Assembly: GCF_030814815.1 (NCBI RefSeq)
Contig: NZ_JAUSVR010000004.1
Location: 186,001-250,000 of the forward strand
Source of the DNA: Ancylobacter amanitiformis
GTDB taxonomy: Bacteria; Pseudomonadota; Alphaproteobacteria; Rhizobiales; Xanthobacteraceae
Length of the DNA: 64,000 nucleotides
Direction of reading: 5' to 3'
In this document: positions 46,990 through 55,634 of the stretch, one piece after another
Numbering within the stretch: position 1 is the first letter of the stretch
Layout of the letters: every line of letters starts with the position of its first letter
Translations under genes and position numbers: made by a program
The notes under the pieces: generated by a model
The model's input: only the letters and a program-made list of their open reading frames with translations
Database searches by the model: none
What the model was told of the DNA's origin: nothing

Positions 46990-49900
46990 ATGAAGACGCC
47001 GCTCTCCACCCTCTCCACCCGCCTCGCGCCGGGCCGCACCCTCACGCTCGCCAATGTGCCGGGCGGCATGGAAGGGCTGGTCGTGGCCGACCTCGCGCGC
47101 GCGTTGGCCGCCCGCGAGGATGCCCCTTGGCCGACGCTCATCGTCATCTGCCGCGATGGCGAGCGCATGGGCGAACTGGAGCGCGCGCTGTCCTTCTTCG
47201 CGCCCGGCGTCGAGGTGCTGCCATTCCCGGCCTGGGACTGCCAGCCCTATGATCGCGCCTCGCCGCATGGCGACATCGTCGCCCGCCGCATGACGACGCT
47301 GGCCCGCCTTGCCCGCGTGAAGGGCCGTGCGGCCGGCTCCATCGTGCTGACCACGGTCAACGCGGTACTGCAGCGCGTGCCGCGGCGCCAGATGGTGGCG
47401 ACGCAGTCTTTCTCGGCGGCGCCGGGCAATGCGCTCTCGCTCGACGAGGTGGTGGCCTGGGCCGAGGTGAACGGCTTCATGCGCAATTCGACCGTGCGCG
47501 ACACCGGCGAATATGCCGTGCGCGGCGGCATTGTCGACCTGTTCCCGCCGGGACTGGCGGCGCCGGTGCGGCTGGACTTCTTCGGCGACACGCTGGAATC
47601 GATCCGCTCCTTCGACCCCGAGACCCAGCGCACGGCGATGCAACTGCGCGCGCTCGATCTGGTGCCGATGAGCGAATTGCAGCTCACCACCGAGACCATG
47701 CGCCGCTTCCGCATGGCCTATATCGCCCAGTTCGGCGCGGCCCAGCGCGGCGACCTGCTCTATGAAGCCGTGAGCGAGGGCCGGCGCTATCCCGGCATGG
47801 AACACTGGCTGCCGCTGTTCCATGAGGGGCTCGACACGCTGTTCGACTACGCGCCCGATGCGCCCATCGTCATGGAAGCGCAGGGCGGGGAGGCGGCCAC
47901 CTCCCGGCTCGACCAGATCGCCGACTATTACGACGCCCGCCGCCACGGGCTGGAGCACGGCGGCGGCGCCTCGCCCTACAAGCCGCTGCCGCCCAACGCG
48001 CTCTACCTCACCGCCGAGGAATGGGAGCGCCGGCGTGGGGCGGCGGCCAACATCGCGCTGAGCGCCTTCGCGCTGCCCGAATCGAAGGACGTGCTCGACC
48101 TCGACGGCCGCCCCGCGCGCTCCTTCGCGCCCGAGCGGGCGGATCCCGACGCCGCGCTGTTCCAGATCGCCGCCGACTATCTGCGCGACACGGCCCGGAA
48201 GAAGCGCACCATTCTCGCCGCGTGGTCGGACGGTTCGCGCGATCGCCTCGCCACGGTGCTGGCCGACCACGGGCTGAAGGGCACGCAGACGGTGGGCACG
48301 CGCGACGCCGCGGAGGCCCTGCCCAAGGGCGTCATCGCCCTCGGCGTGCTGGGCATCGAGAGCGGCTTCGAGACCGACCAGCTGGCGGTGATCGGCGAGC
48401 AGGACATTCTCGGCGACCGCCTCGTGCGCCCCAAGCGCAAGGCGCGCCGGCCGCAGGATGTCATCGCCGAACTCACCTCGCTCACCGCGGGCGATCTCGT
48501 CGTGCATGTCGACCACGGTATCGGCCGCTTCGTCGGGCTGAAGACCATCGAGGCGATGGGCGCGCCGCACGACTGCCTCGAAATCCACTATGCGGAGGGC
48601 TCCAAGCTCTTCCTGCCGGTGGAGAACCTCGAACTGCTGTCGCGCTACGGCTCGGAGGACACCGAGGCGCAACTGGACCGGCTGGGCGGCGGCGGCTGGC
48701 AGGCGCGCAAGGCGCGGATGAAGAGCCGCATCCGCGAGATGGCGGCCGAACTGATCAAGATCGCCGCGCAGCGTCAGCTGCACGAGGCGCCGCGCCTCGT
48801 GCCCGCGACCGGCATCTATGACGAATTCCGCGCCCGCTTCCCCTATGAGGAGACCGAAGACCAGGAAGCTGCCATCGAGGCGGTGTTCGAGGATCTCGGC
48901 TCCGGCCACCCGATGGACCGGCTGGTGTGCGGCGATGTCGGCTTCGGCAAGACCGAGGTGGCCCTGCGCGCCGCCTTCGCGGTGGCGCTGAACGGCAAGC
49001 AGGTGGCCGTGGTGGTGCCCACCACGCTGCTCGCGCGCCAGCACTTCCGCACCTTCTCCGCGCGCTTCAAGGAGCTGCCCGTCGTGGTGCGGCAGGCCTC
49101 GCGGCTGGTGACGGGCAAGGAGCTTTCCGACACCAAGAAGGGGCTGGCGGACGGCACGGTCGACATCGTGGTCGGCACCCATGCGCTGCTCGGCAAGTCG
49201 ATCGCGTTCAAGGATCTCGGCCTCGTCATCGTCGACGAGGAGCAGCATTTCGGCGTCGCCCACAAGGAGAAGCTGAAGCAGCTGCGCGCCGATGTGCACG
49301 TGCTCACCCTTACCGCCACCCCGATCCCGCGCACGCTGCAACTGGCCATGACGGGCGTGCGCGAGCTGTCCATCATCGCGTCGCCCCCGGTCGACCGGCT
49401 GGCGGTGCGCAGCTTCGTCACCCCGTTCGATCCCTTGATCGTGCGCGAGGCGCTGCTGCGCGAGCGCTATCGCGGCGGGCAGAGCTTCTATGTGTGCCCG
49501 CGCATCGAGGACCTCGGCGAGGTGAAGGACTTCCTCGACAAGCAGGTGCCCGAGGTGAAGGTGGCGGTGGCGCACGGCCAGATGGCGGCGTCGCAGCTGG
49601 AAGAGATCATGTCCGCCTTCTATGACGGGCAGTTCGACGTGCTGCTCTCCACCACCATCGTGGAATCGGGCCTCGATATCCCGACCGCCAACACGCTGAT
49701 CATCCACCGCGCCGACATGTTCGGCCTCGCCCAGCTCTACCAGCTGCGCGGGCGCGTCGGCCGCTCGAAGACGCGCGCCTACGCCATCTTCACCCTGCCC
49801 ACCGAGAAGGCGCTGACCACGCAGGCCGAGCGCCGCCTCAAGGTGCTGCAGTCGCTCGATACGCTGGGCGCCGGCTTCCAGCTGGCCAGCCACGATCTCG

Positions 49901-50505
49901 ACATTCGCGGCGCCGGCAACCTGCTCGGCGACGAGCAGTCGGGCCACATCAAGGAAGTCGGCTACGAGCTTTACCAGGAGATGCTGGAGGAGGCGATCGC
50001 CAACCTCAAGGCGGGCATCACCGCGCCGGTGGCCGACAAGTGGTCGCCGCAGATTTCCATCGGCACGCCGGTGCTGATCCCGGAAGACTATGTCGCCGAC
50101 CTGCATGTGCGGCTCAGCCTCTACCGCCGGCTGGCGGATCTGGAGACCGAGGCGGAGATCGAGTCGATCGGCGCCGAGCTGGTGGACCGCTTCGGGCCCT
50201 CGCCCGAGGAGGTCGACCAATTGCTCAAGCTGGTGCGGATCAAGGCGTTCTGCCGCCGCGCCAATGTGGAGAAGGTCGATGCCGGCCCGCGCGGGGCGGT
50301 GCTCACCTTCCGCGACGGGCGCTTCCCCAACCCGGCGGGCTTCATCGCCTATGTCGGCAAGCCGCATGTGGTGGCGAAGATGCGGCCGGACGGCAAGGTC
50401 GTGTTCTCGGAAGACTGGCCGGACGCCAATGCGCGCCTCAAGGGAACGACGCAGATCCTGCGGGAGCTGGCGAAAATCGCCGAGCAGGGCGCCCGGGCCG
50501 CCTGA
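46990..50505 (+). CDS. mfd: transcription-repair coupling factor Mfd
   Basis: Removes RNA polymerase stalled at lesions and recruits UvrA. 1171 residues: UvrB-homology region (1-~480), RNAP-interaction domain (HVDHGIGRFVGL), RecG-like translocase with GDVGFGKTEVA, DEEQHFGV, TATPIPRTL and QLRGRVGRS, then the TRCF C-terminal domain. Start at ATG 46990, 13 bp after sdhE. A separate DNA-repair helicase (recG) is just upstream in opposite orientation. Confidence 0.98.
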   Translation: MKTPLSTLSTRLAPGRTLTLANVPGGMEGLVVADLARALAAREDAPWPTLIVICRDGERMGELERALSFFAPGVEVLPFPAWDCQPYDRASPHGDIVARRMTTLARLARVKGRAAGSIVLTTVNAVLQRVPRRQMVATQSFSAAPGNALSLDEVVAWAEVNGFMRNSTVRDTGEYAVRGGIVDLFPPGLAAPVRLDFFGDTLESIRSFDPETQRTAMQLRALDLVPMSELQLTTETMRRFRMAYIAQFGAAQRGDLLYEAVSEGRRYPGMEHWLPLFHEGLDTLFDYAPDAPIVMEAQGGEAATSRLDQIADYYDARRHGLEHGGGASPYKPLPPNALYLTAEEWERRRGAAANIALSAFALPESKDVLDLDGRPARSFAPERADPDAALFQIAADYLRDTARKKRTILAAWSDGSRDRLATVLADHGLKGTQTVGTRDAAEALPKGVIALGVLGIESGFETDQLAVIGEQDILGDRLVRPKRKARRPQDVIAELTSLTAGDLVVHVDHGIGRFVGLKTIEAMGAPHDCLEIHYAEGSKLFLPVENLELLSRYGSEDTEAQLDRLGGGGWQARKARMKSRIREMAAELIKIAAQRQLHEAPRLVPATGIYDEFRARFPYEETEDQEAAIEAVFEDLGSGHPMDRLVCGDVGFGKTEVALRAAFAVALNGKQVAVVVPTTLLARQHFRTFSARFKELPVVVRQASRLVTGKELSDTKKGLADGTVDIVVGTHALLGKSIAFKDLGLVIVDEEQHFGVAHKEKLKQLRADVHVLTLTATPIPRTLQLAMTGVRELSIIASPPVDRLAVRSFVTPFDPLIVREALLRERYRGGQSFYVCPRIEDLGEVKDFLDKQVPEVKVAVAHGQMAASQLEEIMSAFYDGQFDVLLSTTIVESGLDIPTANTLIIHRADMFGLAQLYQLRGRVGRSKTRAYAIFTLPTEKALTTQAERRLKVLQSLDTLGAGFQLASHDLDIRGAGNLLGDEQSGHIKEVGYELYQEMLEEAIANLKAGITAPVADKWSPQISIGTPVLIPEDYVADLHVRLSLYRRLADLETEAEIESIGAELVDRFGPSPEEVDQLLKLVRIKAFCRRANVEKVDAGPRGAVLTFRDGRFPNPAGFIAYVGKPHVVAKMRPDGKVVFSEDWPDANARLKGTTQILRELAKIAEQGARAA

Positions 50506-50520
50506 TGTCTTGACGCCGTG

Positions 50521-50558
50521 GCGTCGTCCCGGACGGCCGGCAGGCCGATCCGGGATCG
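50521..50558. repeat. dispersed palindrome, copy 3
   Basis: Outer arms TCCCGGA (50527-50533)/TCCGGGA (50549-50555), inner GGCC/GGCC. It follows the mfd stop by about 20 bp, like copy 1 after ppiB. Confidence 0.75.
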
Positions 50559-50583
50559 CTCGCGCAAGGACGCGCGGGAGGCC

Positions 50584-50916
50584 TCAGAACGGCGTGCCGG
50601 AGATTGGCCCGTCATAGGCGCCGTCGCTGTCGGGCAGGATGTCCGCGTCATTGTCCGAGCCGGGCCCGGAAAAGTCGGGCGTGTCGCCGCCGGCCTGGTT
50701 CATGTAGTCCTGGCTCTTGTCGGAGCCGGGCTTGTCCGGCAGCGGGCCGTAATCGAGATAGTTCGGGTTGTTGATCGTCGGGATCTTGATCTCCACCCCG
50801 CCCTCGCCACCGGGCTGCGGCTGGGCATGGGGATGGACGGTGATCGACTGCTGGGCGCTCGCGGGAACCGCGCCGGCGGCGCAGAGCCCGATCACGAAAA
50901 GCGCAGCGTAACGCAT
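50584..50916 (-). CDS. secreted acidic protein of unknown function
   Basis: 110 residues with a signal peptide of about 22 residues (ending ASA), then a Pro/Gly/Asp/Asn-rich tail with no Cys and no known domain. An ATG six codons upstream is also possible. Lies between convergent mfd and a divergent spacer. No family recognised. Confidence 0.6.
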   Translation of the reverse strand: MRYAALFVIGLCAAGAVPASAQQSITVHPHAQPQPGGEGGVEIKIPTINNPNYLDYGPLPDKPGSDKSQDYMNQAGGDTPDFSGPGSDNDADILPDSDGAYDGPISGTPF

Positions 50917-51117
50917 GGGCGAACTCCACATCATCGCGAGGCTGGCCGATGCCGCCCTTGCCTTGCGGCGGGCGTGCTGCAGCCGCCCTTAAGGAACCTT
51001 TTCCGGCGAGGCTGTCCAGCCCTTCATGGCAAGAGGGTCAACGAAACCGGCGCGCCGTGGCCCGCTTTCCTCATCCCTCCCATCCCCTCGGGTCATGCCG
51101 CACGCGCAATTTGGGGC

Positions 51118-52959
51118 TCAGCTGCCCGGCATGCGCCACCAGCTTTCCGCCAGCGTGCCGTTGAGCGAAACATCCTTCGGCCGCTCGATCCGCCGCCAGC
51201 GGGCGATCCAGTCGCCCGGCGTGTAGAACAGCGGCAGCGAGAAGCGGGCGGAGATCAGCACCCGGTCGAGCGCGCGCACCGCCGCGACGAAACCGTCGCG
51301 CTCGCGCTCCGCCAGCAGCGCCGCGATCATCGCGTCCGCGGCGGGGCTCTTCAGTCCCATGAAATTGCGGGTGCCCGGCGTGTCGGCGGCCTCCGAGCCG
51401 AAATAGAAGGCCTGCTCGTTGCCGGGCGAAAGCGACTGGCTCCAGATATAGGGCACCATGTCATAATCGTAACTGCGCTTGCGGCTCTCGAACTGCACAT
51501 TGTCGACCAGCCGGATGTTCAGCCCGACGCCGGCCCGCCGCAGCATGCTCTGATAGGCGATGGCGAGGCGCTCCTGGTCCTTGGTGCCGACCAGAACCTC
51601 CGGCGCGAACGGCCGGCCGCGCGGATCCAGCAGCGTGCCCCGGCGCAACTGCCAGCCCGCCTCGGCAAAGAGATCCAGCGCCCGCTTGAGCTGCCCCCGG
51701 TCGCGCCCCGAACCGTCGGAGGCCGGCGGGCGCCACGTGCCGTCCATCACGGCGGGCAGCACCGCATCCGGGAACGGGGCAAGCAGCTCGCGCTCGCGCG
51801 GCTCCGCCGGCCGGCCCAGCGCGGAAAGCTCGGAAGCGTCATAGAAGCTGCCATTGCGCCGGAAGAGGCCGAAATAGAGGTTCTGGTTGGCCCATTCGGC
51901 ATCGAACAGTTCCACCATCGCCGCGCGCACCCGCACGTCCGTGAACATCTCGCGCCGCATGTTGAACAGCAGCGCCGAATAGGCCTTCGGCCGCCCGTTG
52001 CCGACCTCCTCGGTGACGATCCGCCCGTCGCGCACGCCGGGAATGTCATAACCGGTCTTCCAGCGGCCGGGGTCGGTCTCGAAGCGGATATCGTAGAGCC
52101 CGCGCTTGAACGCCTCGAACTGGCCGTTCACATCGCGGTAGAAATCATAGCGCAGCGTGTCGACATTGAAATTACCGCGATTGACCGGCAGGTCGCGGCC
52201 CCAATAGGCGGGGTTGCGCGCCAGCGTCACGCTTTCGCCCGGCTTCACCTCCACGGCGGTATAGGGCCCGCTGCCGAGCGGTGGCGTGAAGCTGGTCTGG
52301 TCGAACCTCGCCTCGTCGGTCGCGTGGCGGGCCAGCACGGGCATCAGCGCGAGGATGAGCGGCAGTTCGCGGTCCTCCCCTGTGAAATCGAAGCGGATCG
52401 ACAGCGGTCCCGTCACTTCGGCCCGCGCCACCTTGCCGTAAAAGCTGCGATGGTTGGGCCGGCCCTTGCTGCGCAGCAGGTGGAAGGAGAACAGTACGTC
52501 CTCCGCCGTCACCGGGGCTCCGTCGGAAAAACGCGCGCGCGGATCGAGGGTGAAGGCGACATAGCGCCGGGCCTCGTCGGTCTCCACCGTGCGGGCGATC
52601 AGGCCGTAGCAGGTGAACGCCTCGTCCGGCGAGCGCGCCATGAGGGCCTCGACCACGTTCCAGCCGACAATGGGCGGAACCGTGCCGCGCACGATGAAGG
52701 GGTTCAGGCTGTCGAAGCCGCCGACCACGCCCTGAACCAGCCGCCCGCCCTGTGGCGCCTGCGGGTTGACGCTGGCATAATGGGCGAACCCGGGCGGGTA
52801 GAGCGGCGCCCCGTGCATCGCAAGGCCGTGCTGCGGGCCCGCGAGAGGTGCGGGCCGGGATGTCGCGACAACCTGCGCGCGCGCGGAACCGCTCATGAGC
52901 ACGCCCGCGCCGGCAATTGAACCATTGCGCAGGAAGGCGCGTCGGGTGATATCGGACAC
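51118..52959 (-). CDS. Tat-exported family-5 peptide-type solute-binding protein
   Basis: 613 residues. The twin-arginine signal TRRAFLRNG is followed by a hydrophobic stretch and SGSARA cleavage-like site, so it is exported folded. The mature part is an SBP_bac_5 fold, near YejA/oligopeptide binding proteins (RFSDGAPVTAEDVLFSF, SLPLFYTPGDWIARW). No permease or ATPase genes adjoin it, so the cognate importer lies elsewhere. Ligand inferred (peptides or murein peptides). Confidence 0.88.
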   Translation of the reverse strand: MSDITRRAFLRNGSIAGAGVLMSGSARAQVVATSRPAPLAGPQHGLAMHGAPLYPPGFAHYASVNPQAPQGGRLVQGVVGGFDSLNPFIVRGTVPPIVGWNVVEALMARSPDEAFTCYGLIARTVETDEARRYVAFTLDPRARFSDGAPVTAEDVLFSFHLLRSKGRPNHRSFYGKVARAEVTGPLSIRFDFTGEDRELPLILALMPVLARHATDEARFDQTSFTPPLGSGPYTAVEVKPGESVTLARNPAYWGRDLPVNRGNFNVDTLRYDFYRDVNGQFEAFKRGLYDIRFETDPGRWKTGYDIPGVRDGRIVTEEVGNGRPKAYSALLFNMRREMFTDVRVRAAMVELFDAEWANQNLYFGLFRRNGSFYDASELSALGRPAEPRERELLAPFPDAVLPAVMDGTWRPPASDGSGRDRGQLKRALDLFAEAGWQLRRGTLLDPRGRPFAPEVLVGTKDQERLAIAYQSMLRRAGVGLNIRLVDNVQFESRKRSYDYDMVPYIWSQSLSPGNEQAFYFGSEAADTPGTRNFMGLKSPAADAMIAALLAERERDGFVAAVRALDRVLISARFSLPLFYTPGDWIARWRRIERPKDVSLNGTLAESWWRMPGS

Positions 52960-53150
52960 GCTTCCGCTCCTTGGCCACCACAGATTCGACTCGCGCTTAC
53001 GTCAGCATGTCTAGCACGAACGGATGTCCGCACATGGCCACGGGTCACTGTCTCGCCTCAATTGGGCCCGAGACACCCCGTGTCCCCACGCTGGCGTCGA
53101 GACGTCCGTCAACCTCAATCCCGTTGCGGGCCGAACGACAGGAATAAGAT

Positions 53151-53951
53151 ATGATCAAACGCTCGACACTCGCGCGCAATGTGGCTGGCGCCGTTCTGGT
53201 GCTGGCGCTCACCGGCACCGCCGCCTACGCCCAGTCTCAGCAGCCCGCCCAGCCCGCGAAACCCGCTGCTCCGGCGAAAACCGCGCAGACCAAGCCGGCC
53301 GCCAATGCCCCGGCGCCCGCCCAGGCCCAGCCGGCGGCCCCCGCCGGCCAGCAGCAGGCCGCTGCGCCGCAGATCCCGGCGATCCCGATCCCGTGGGTGA
53401 AGCGCTGCCAGGAAGAGCCGTCGATCAAGAAGGAGGTCTGCAACATGGAGCAGACCATCATCACCGATACCGGGCAGTTCCTCGTCCGCTTCGGCATTTT
53501 CGAGATCAAGGACGACCCGAAGAAGGCGTTCATCGTCTCCTTCCCGACCGGCCTCCTGCTGCGCAACGGCTTCCGCGTCGCGCTCGCCAATGAGCAGCCC
53601 GTGCTCGGCACCTTCATCATGTGCGACCAGCAGGTTTGCCGCGGCGACATCCAGGTCGACCAGGGCTTCATCGACCGCATGAAGAAGGCGCCCGGCCTGA
53701 CGCTGCAGGTCGCCAACGCGGTCGGCCGCATCATCAGCTACCCGATCGGTCTCGGTGACTTCGCCAAGATCTATGACGGCCCGCAGACCGACCCGAAGGT
53801 GTTCGACGAGCAGGTCAAGAAGATCCAGGACCAGGTCAAGGCCCGCCAGGACCAGGTGAAGTCCGAAGCCGAGGCCCGCGAGCAGCAGACCAAGGCCGGC
53901 CTCGAGAAGCTCGGCGCCGAGAAGCTCAAGGGCGCCCAGCCCGCGCAGTGA
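53151..53951 (+). CDS. invasion-associated locus B (IalB) family protein
   Basis: 266 residues: signal peptide (~28, ending AAYA), a long Ala/Pro/Gln linker to ~75, then the IalB domain with Cys pairs (VKRCQEEP...EVCNMEQ and MCDQQVCRGD), and a C-terminal Gln/Lys/Glu-rich coiled-coil-like segment. IalB proteins are periplasmic; despite the name, free-living Hyphomicrobiales carry several. Function unclear. Confidence 0.9.
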   Translation: MIKRSTLARNVAGAVLVLALTGTAAYAQSQQPAQPAKPAAPAKTAQTKPAANAPAPAQAQPAAPAGQQQAAAPQIPAIPIPWVKRCQEEPSIKKEVCNMEQTIITDTGQFLVRFGIFEIKDDPKKAFIVSFPTGLLLRNGFRVALANEQPVLGTFIMCDQQVCRGDIQVDQGFIDRMKKAPGLTLQVANAVGRIISYPIGLGDFAKIYDGPQTDPKVFDEQVKKIQDQVKARQDQVKSEAEAREQQTKAGLEKLGAEKLKGAQPAQ

Positions 53952-53976
53952 GCTTCGCGCTCCCCGAGGTGGCTCC

Positions 53977-54017
53977 CCAAGGAGCGCTTCCAAAGGGGCG
54001 CTCCCAAAGGGGCGCTT
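53977..54017 (+). repeat. three 13/14-bp tandem copies after ialB-like gene
   Basis: CCAAGGAGCGCTT, CCAAAGGGGCGCTC and CCAAAGGGGCGCTT lie head to tail between the ialB-like stop and its terminator. Confidence 0.9.
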
Positions 54018-54036
54018 CCCGGGTTCACGAACATGA

Positions 54037-54064
54037 ACGCCCGGCCAGCTGGCCGGGCGTTTTC
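54037..54064 (+). terminator. strong Rho-independent terminator
   Basis: Ten-base perfect arms ACGCCCGGCC (54037-54046)/GGCCGGGCGT (54051-54060), 4-base loop AGCT, then TTTCATTTT. Ends the ialB-like transcript; the reverse strand is also usable for hspQ. Confidence 0.93.
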
Positions 54065-54129
54065 ATTTTGCGGCAGTCGATTCCCATTTCGGGCCAGCCA
54101 CCCGCGCCCGGGCGGCCGTGCCGGGCGGG

Positions 54130-54465
54130 CTATTGCAGCCGTTCGCTGCGCACCCGCCAGCCGCCATCGCCATCCGCCACCAGCATCTCCTCGACCTGCG
54201 GATGGCGCACCGGCTCGCCCGAGGTGTCGAGTTCGAGATTCTGCTCGGAGACATAGGCGACGTATTCCGTCTCCGCGTTCTCGGCGAGCAGATGGTAGAA
54301 GGGCTGGTCCTTGGTGGACGGGCGGATGTTTTCGGGGATCGAATCCCACCACTCATCGGTGTTCGAGAATTCGGGATCGACGTCGAACACCACGCCGCGG
54401 AAGGAATAGTGGCGATGGCGGACAACCTGTCCGATACGATATTTCGCCTGCCGCTCCTTCATCAT
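54130..54465 (-). CDS. hspQ: heat-shock protein HspQ
   Basis: 111 residues with AKYRIGQVVRHRHYSFRGVVFDVDPEF and QPFYHLLAEN, the HspQ (YccV-type hemimethylated DNA-binding) signature. HspQ modulates Lon protease and DnaA turnover. Two adjacent ATGs (54465, 54462) follow a GGCGGACGGG stretch. Convergent with the IalB gene through a shared terminator. Confidence 0.94.
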   Translation of the reverse strand: MMKERQAKYRIGQVVRHRHYSFRGVVFDVDPEFSNTDEWWDSIPENIRPSTKDQPFYHLLAENAETEYVAYVSEQNLELDTSGEPVRHPQVEEMLVADGDGGWRVRSERLQ

Positions 54466-54628
54466 CCCGTCCGCCTTTCCTGTGGCGCGACCCGTACGGG
54501 TCGTGTGGGGGCCTGTCAACCGGGCAGCCCGTTCTGCGCCCATGCCCAATGATCATGCAACGAGCGTGCCCTGCACCGCCTTTCAAACAGCAATTGACCG
54601 TTCCGGGGTAACTCGGTAGCCAAGCGCC

Positions 54629-55588
54629 ATGGCCGACGTCCTGGCGCTAGCGCTTCCGTTTTTCGGAGTCATTTTCCTCGGCCTCGGCTGCGGCCGGTTC
54701 GCGCGCATCCCCGAGAGCGGGCTCGCCTGGCTGAGCTTTTTCATCATCTATGTCGCCCTGCCGGCGCTGTTCTTTTCCCTGGTGGCGCGCACGCCGTTCC
54801 ACGAACTGACCAATGGCCGCTTCATCGCCGCCACCACGCTCTCGACGGCGACCTGCTTCGCGCTCTCGCTCGCCGTCGGCCTGTGGCTCCGGCGCGGCAA
54901 CCTGCCCGAGGCGACGATCGCCGCGATTCTGGGCTCCTATGCCAATGTCGGCTACATGGGCCCCGGCCTGACGCTCGGCGCGCTGGGCGCGGGCGCGTCG
55001 GTGCCCACCGCGCTGATCTTCGTGTTCGACAGCCTGTTCTTCTTCACCATCGTGCCGATCCTGATGGCGATCGGCGGGCGCGACCGGCACAGCCTGGGGG
55101 CGACCGCGTGGCTTGTGGTCCGCCGGGTGGTGACGCACCCGTTCAATGTGGCCACCTTTCTCGGCGTGTTCGCCGCCTATATCGAGTTCCACCCGCCGGC
55201 GGCGATCGAGAAGACGCTGGAATTCCTGCGCAACGCCGCTGCGCCCTGCGCGCTGTTCACGCTCGGCGTCTCGGTGGCGCTACGGCCGATGAACCGCATG
55301 GCGAGCGAGGTGCCGGCGCTGCTCTTCATCAAGCTCGTGGTGCATCCCGGGCTGGTCTGGCTGGTGCTGACGACGGTCGGCGGCTTCGATCCCGTGTGGA
55401 TCGCCACGGCGGTGCTGATGGCCTGCCTGCCGCCCGCGCTCAACGCCTTCATCATGTCCAAGCAGTACGATACCTATGTCGAGGGCGCTTCCGGCGGCGT
55501 GCTCATCGGCACCGTCGTCTCGGTGCTGACCGTGACGCTGATGCTCTATGTGCTCCAGCACGACATGCTGCCGCTGGCCCTGCGCTGA
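54629..55588 (+). CDS. AEC-family auxin-efflux-type carrier
   Basis: 319 residues, about ten membrane helices in two five-helix halves, each with a broken helix (YANVGYMGPGLTLGALG in the first half; ACLPPALNAFIMSKQYD in the second). AEC carriers move organic acids or amino acids; substrate not determinable. Single gene, convergent with the UbiH-like hydroxylase. Confidence 0.92.
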   Translation: MADVLALALPFFGVIFLGLGCGRFARIPESGLAWLSFFIIYVALPALFFSLVARTPFHELTNGRFIAATTLSTATCFALSLAVGLWLRRGNLPEATIAAILGSYANVGYMGPGLTLGALGAGASVPTALIFVFDSLFFFTIVPILMAIGGRDRHSLGATAWLVVRRVVTHPFNVATFLGVFAAYIEFHPPAAIEKTLEFLRNAAAPCALFTLGVSVALRPMNRMASEVPALLFIKLVVHPGLVWLVLTTVGGFDPVWIATAVLMACLPPALNAFIMSKQYDTYVEGASGGVLIGTVVSVLTVTLMLYVLQHDMLPLALR

Positions 55589-55601
55589 CGCGCTTTCCAA
55601 T

Positions 55602-55625
55602 CGCGAAAGTTCAGCGCCTTTCGCG
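55602..55625. terminator. hairpin between convergent carrier and hydroxylase genes
   Basis: CGCGAAAG (55602-55609) pairs with CTTTCGCG (55618-55625), and flanking GC-rich bases extend it loosely. No clear U-run. Confidence 0.4.
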
Positions 55626-55634
55626 GAACGCGCG

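Noticed and set aside
46813-50367. Very long minus-strand ORF opposite mfd
   Set aside because: Composition (His/Arg/Gly/Ala-rich) is that of the antisense third-position shadow of a GC-rich gene; mfd on the plus strand is complete.
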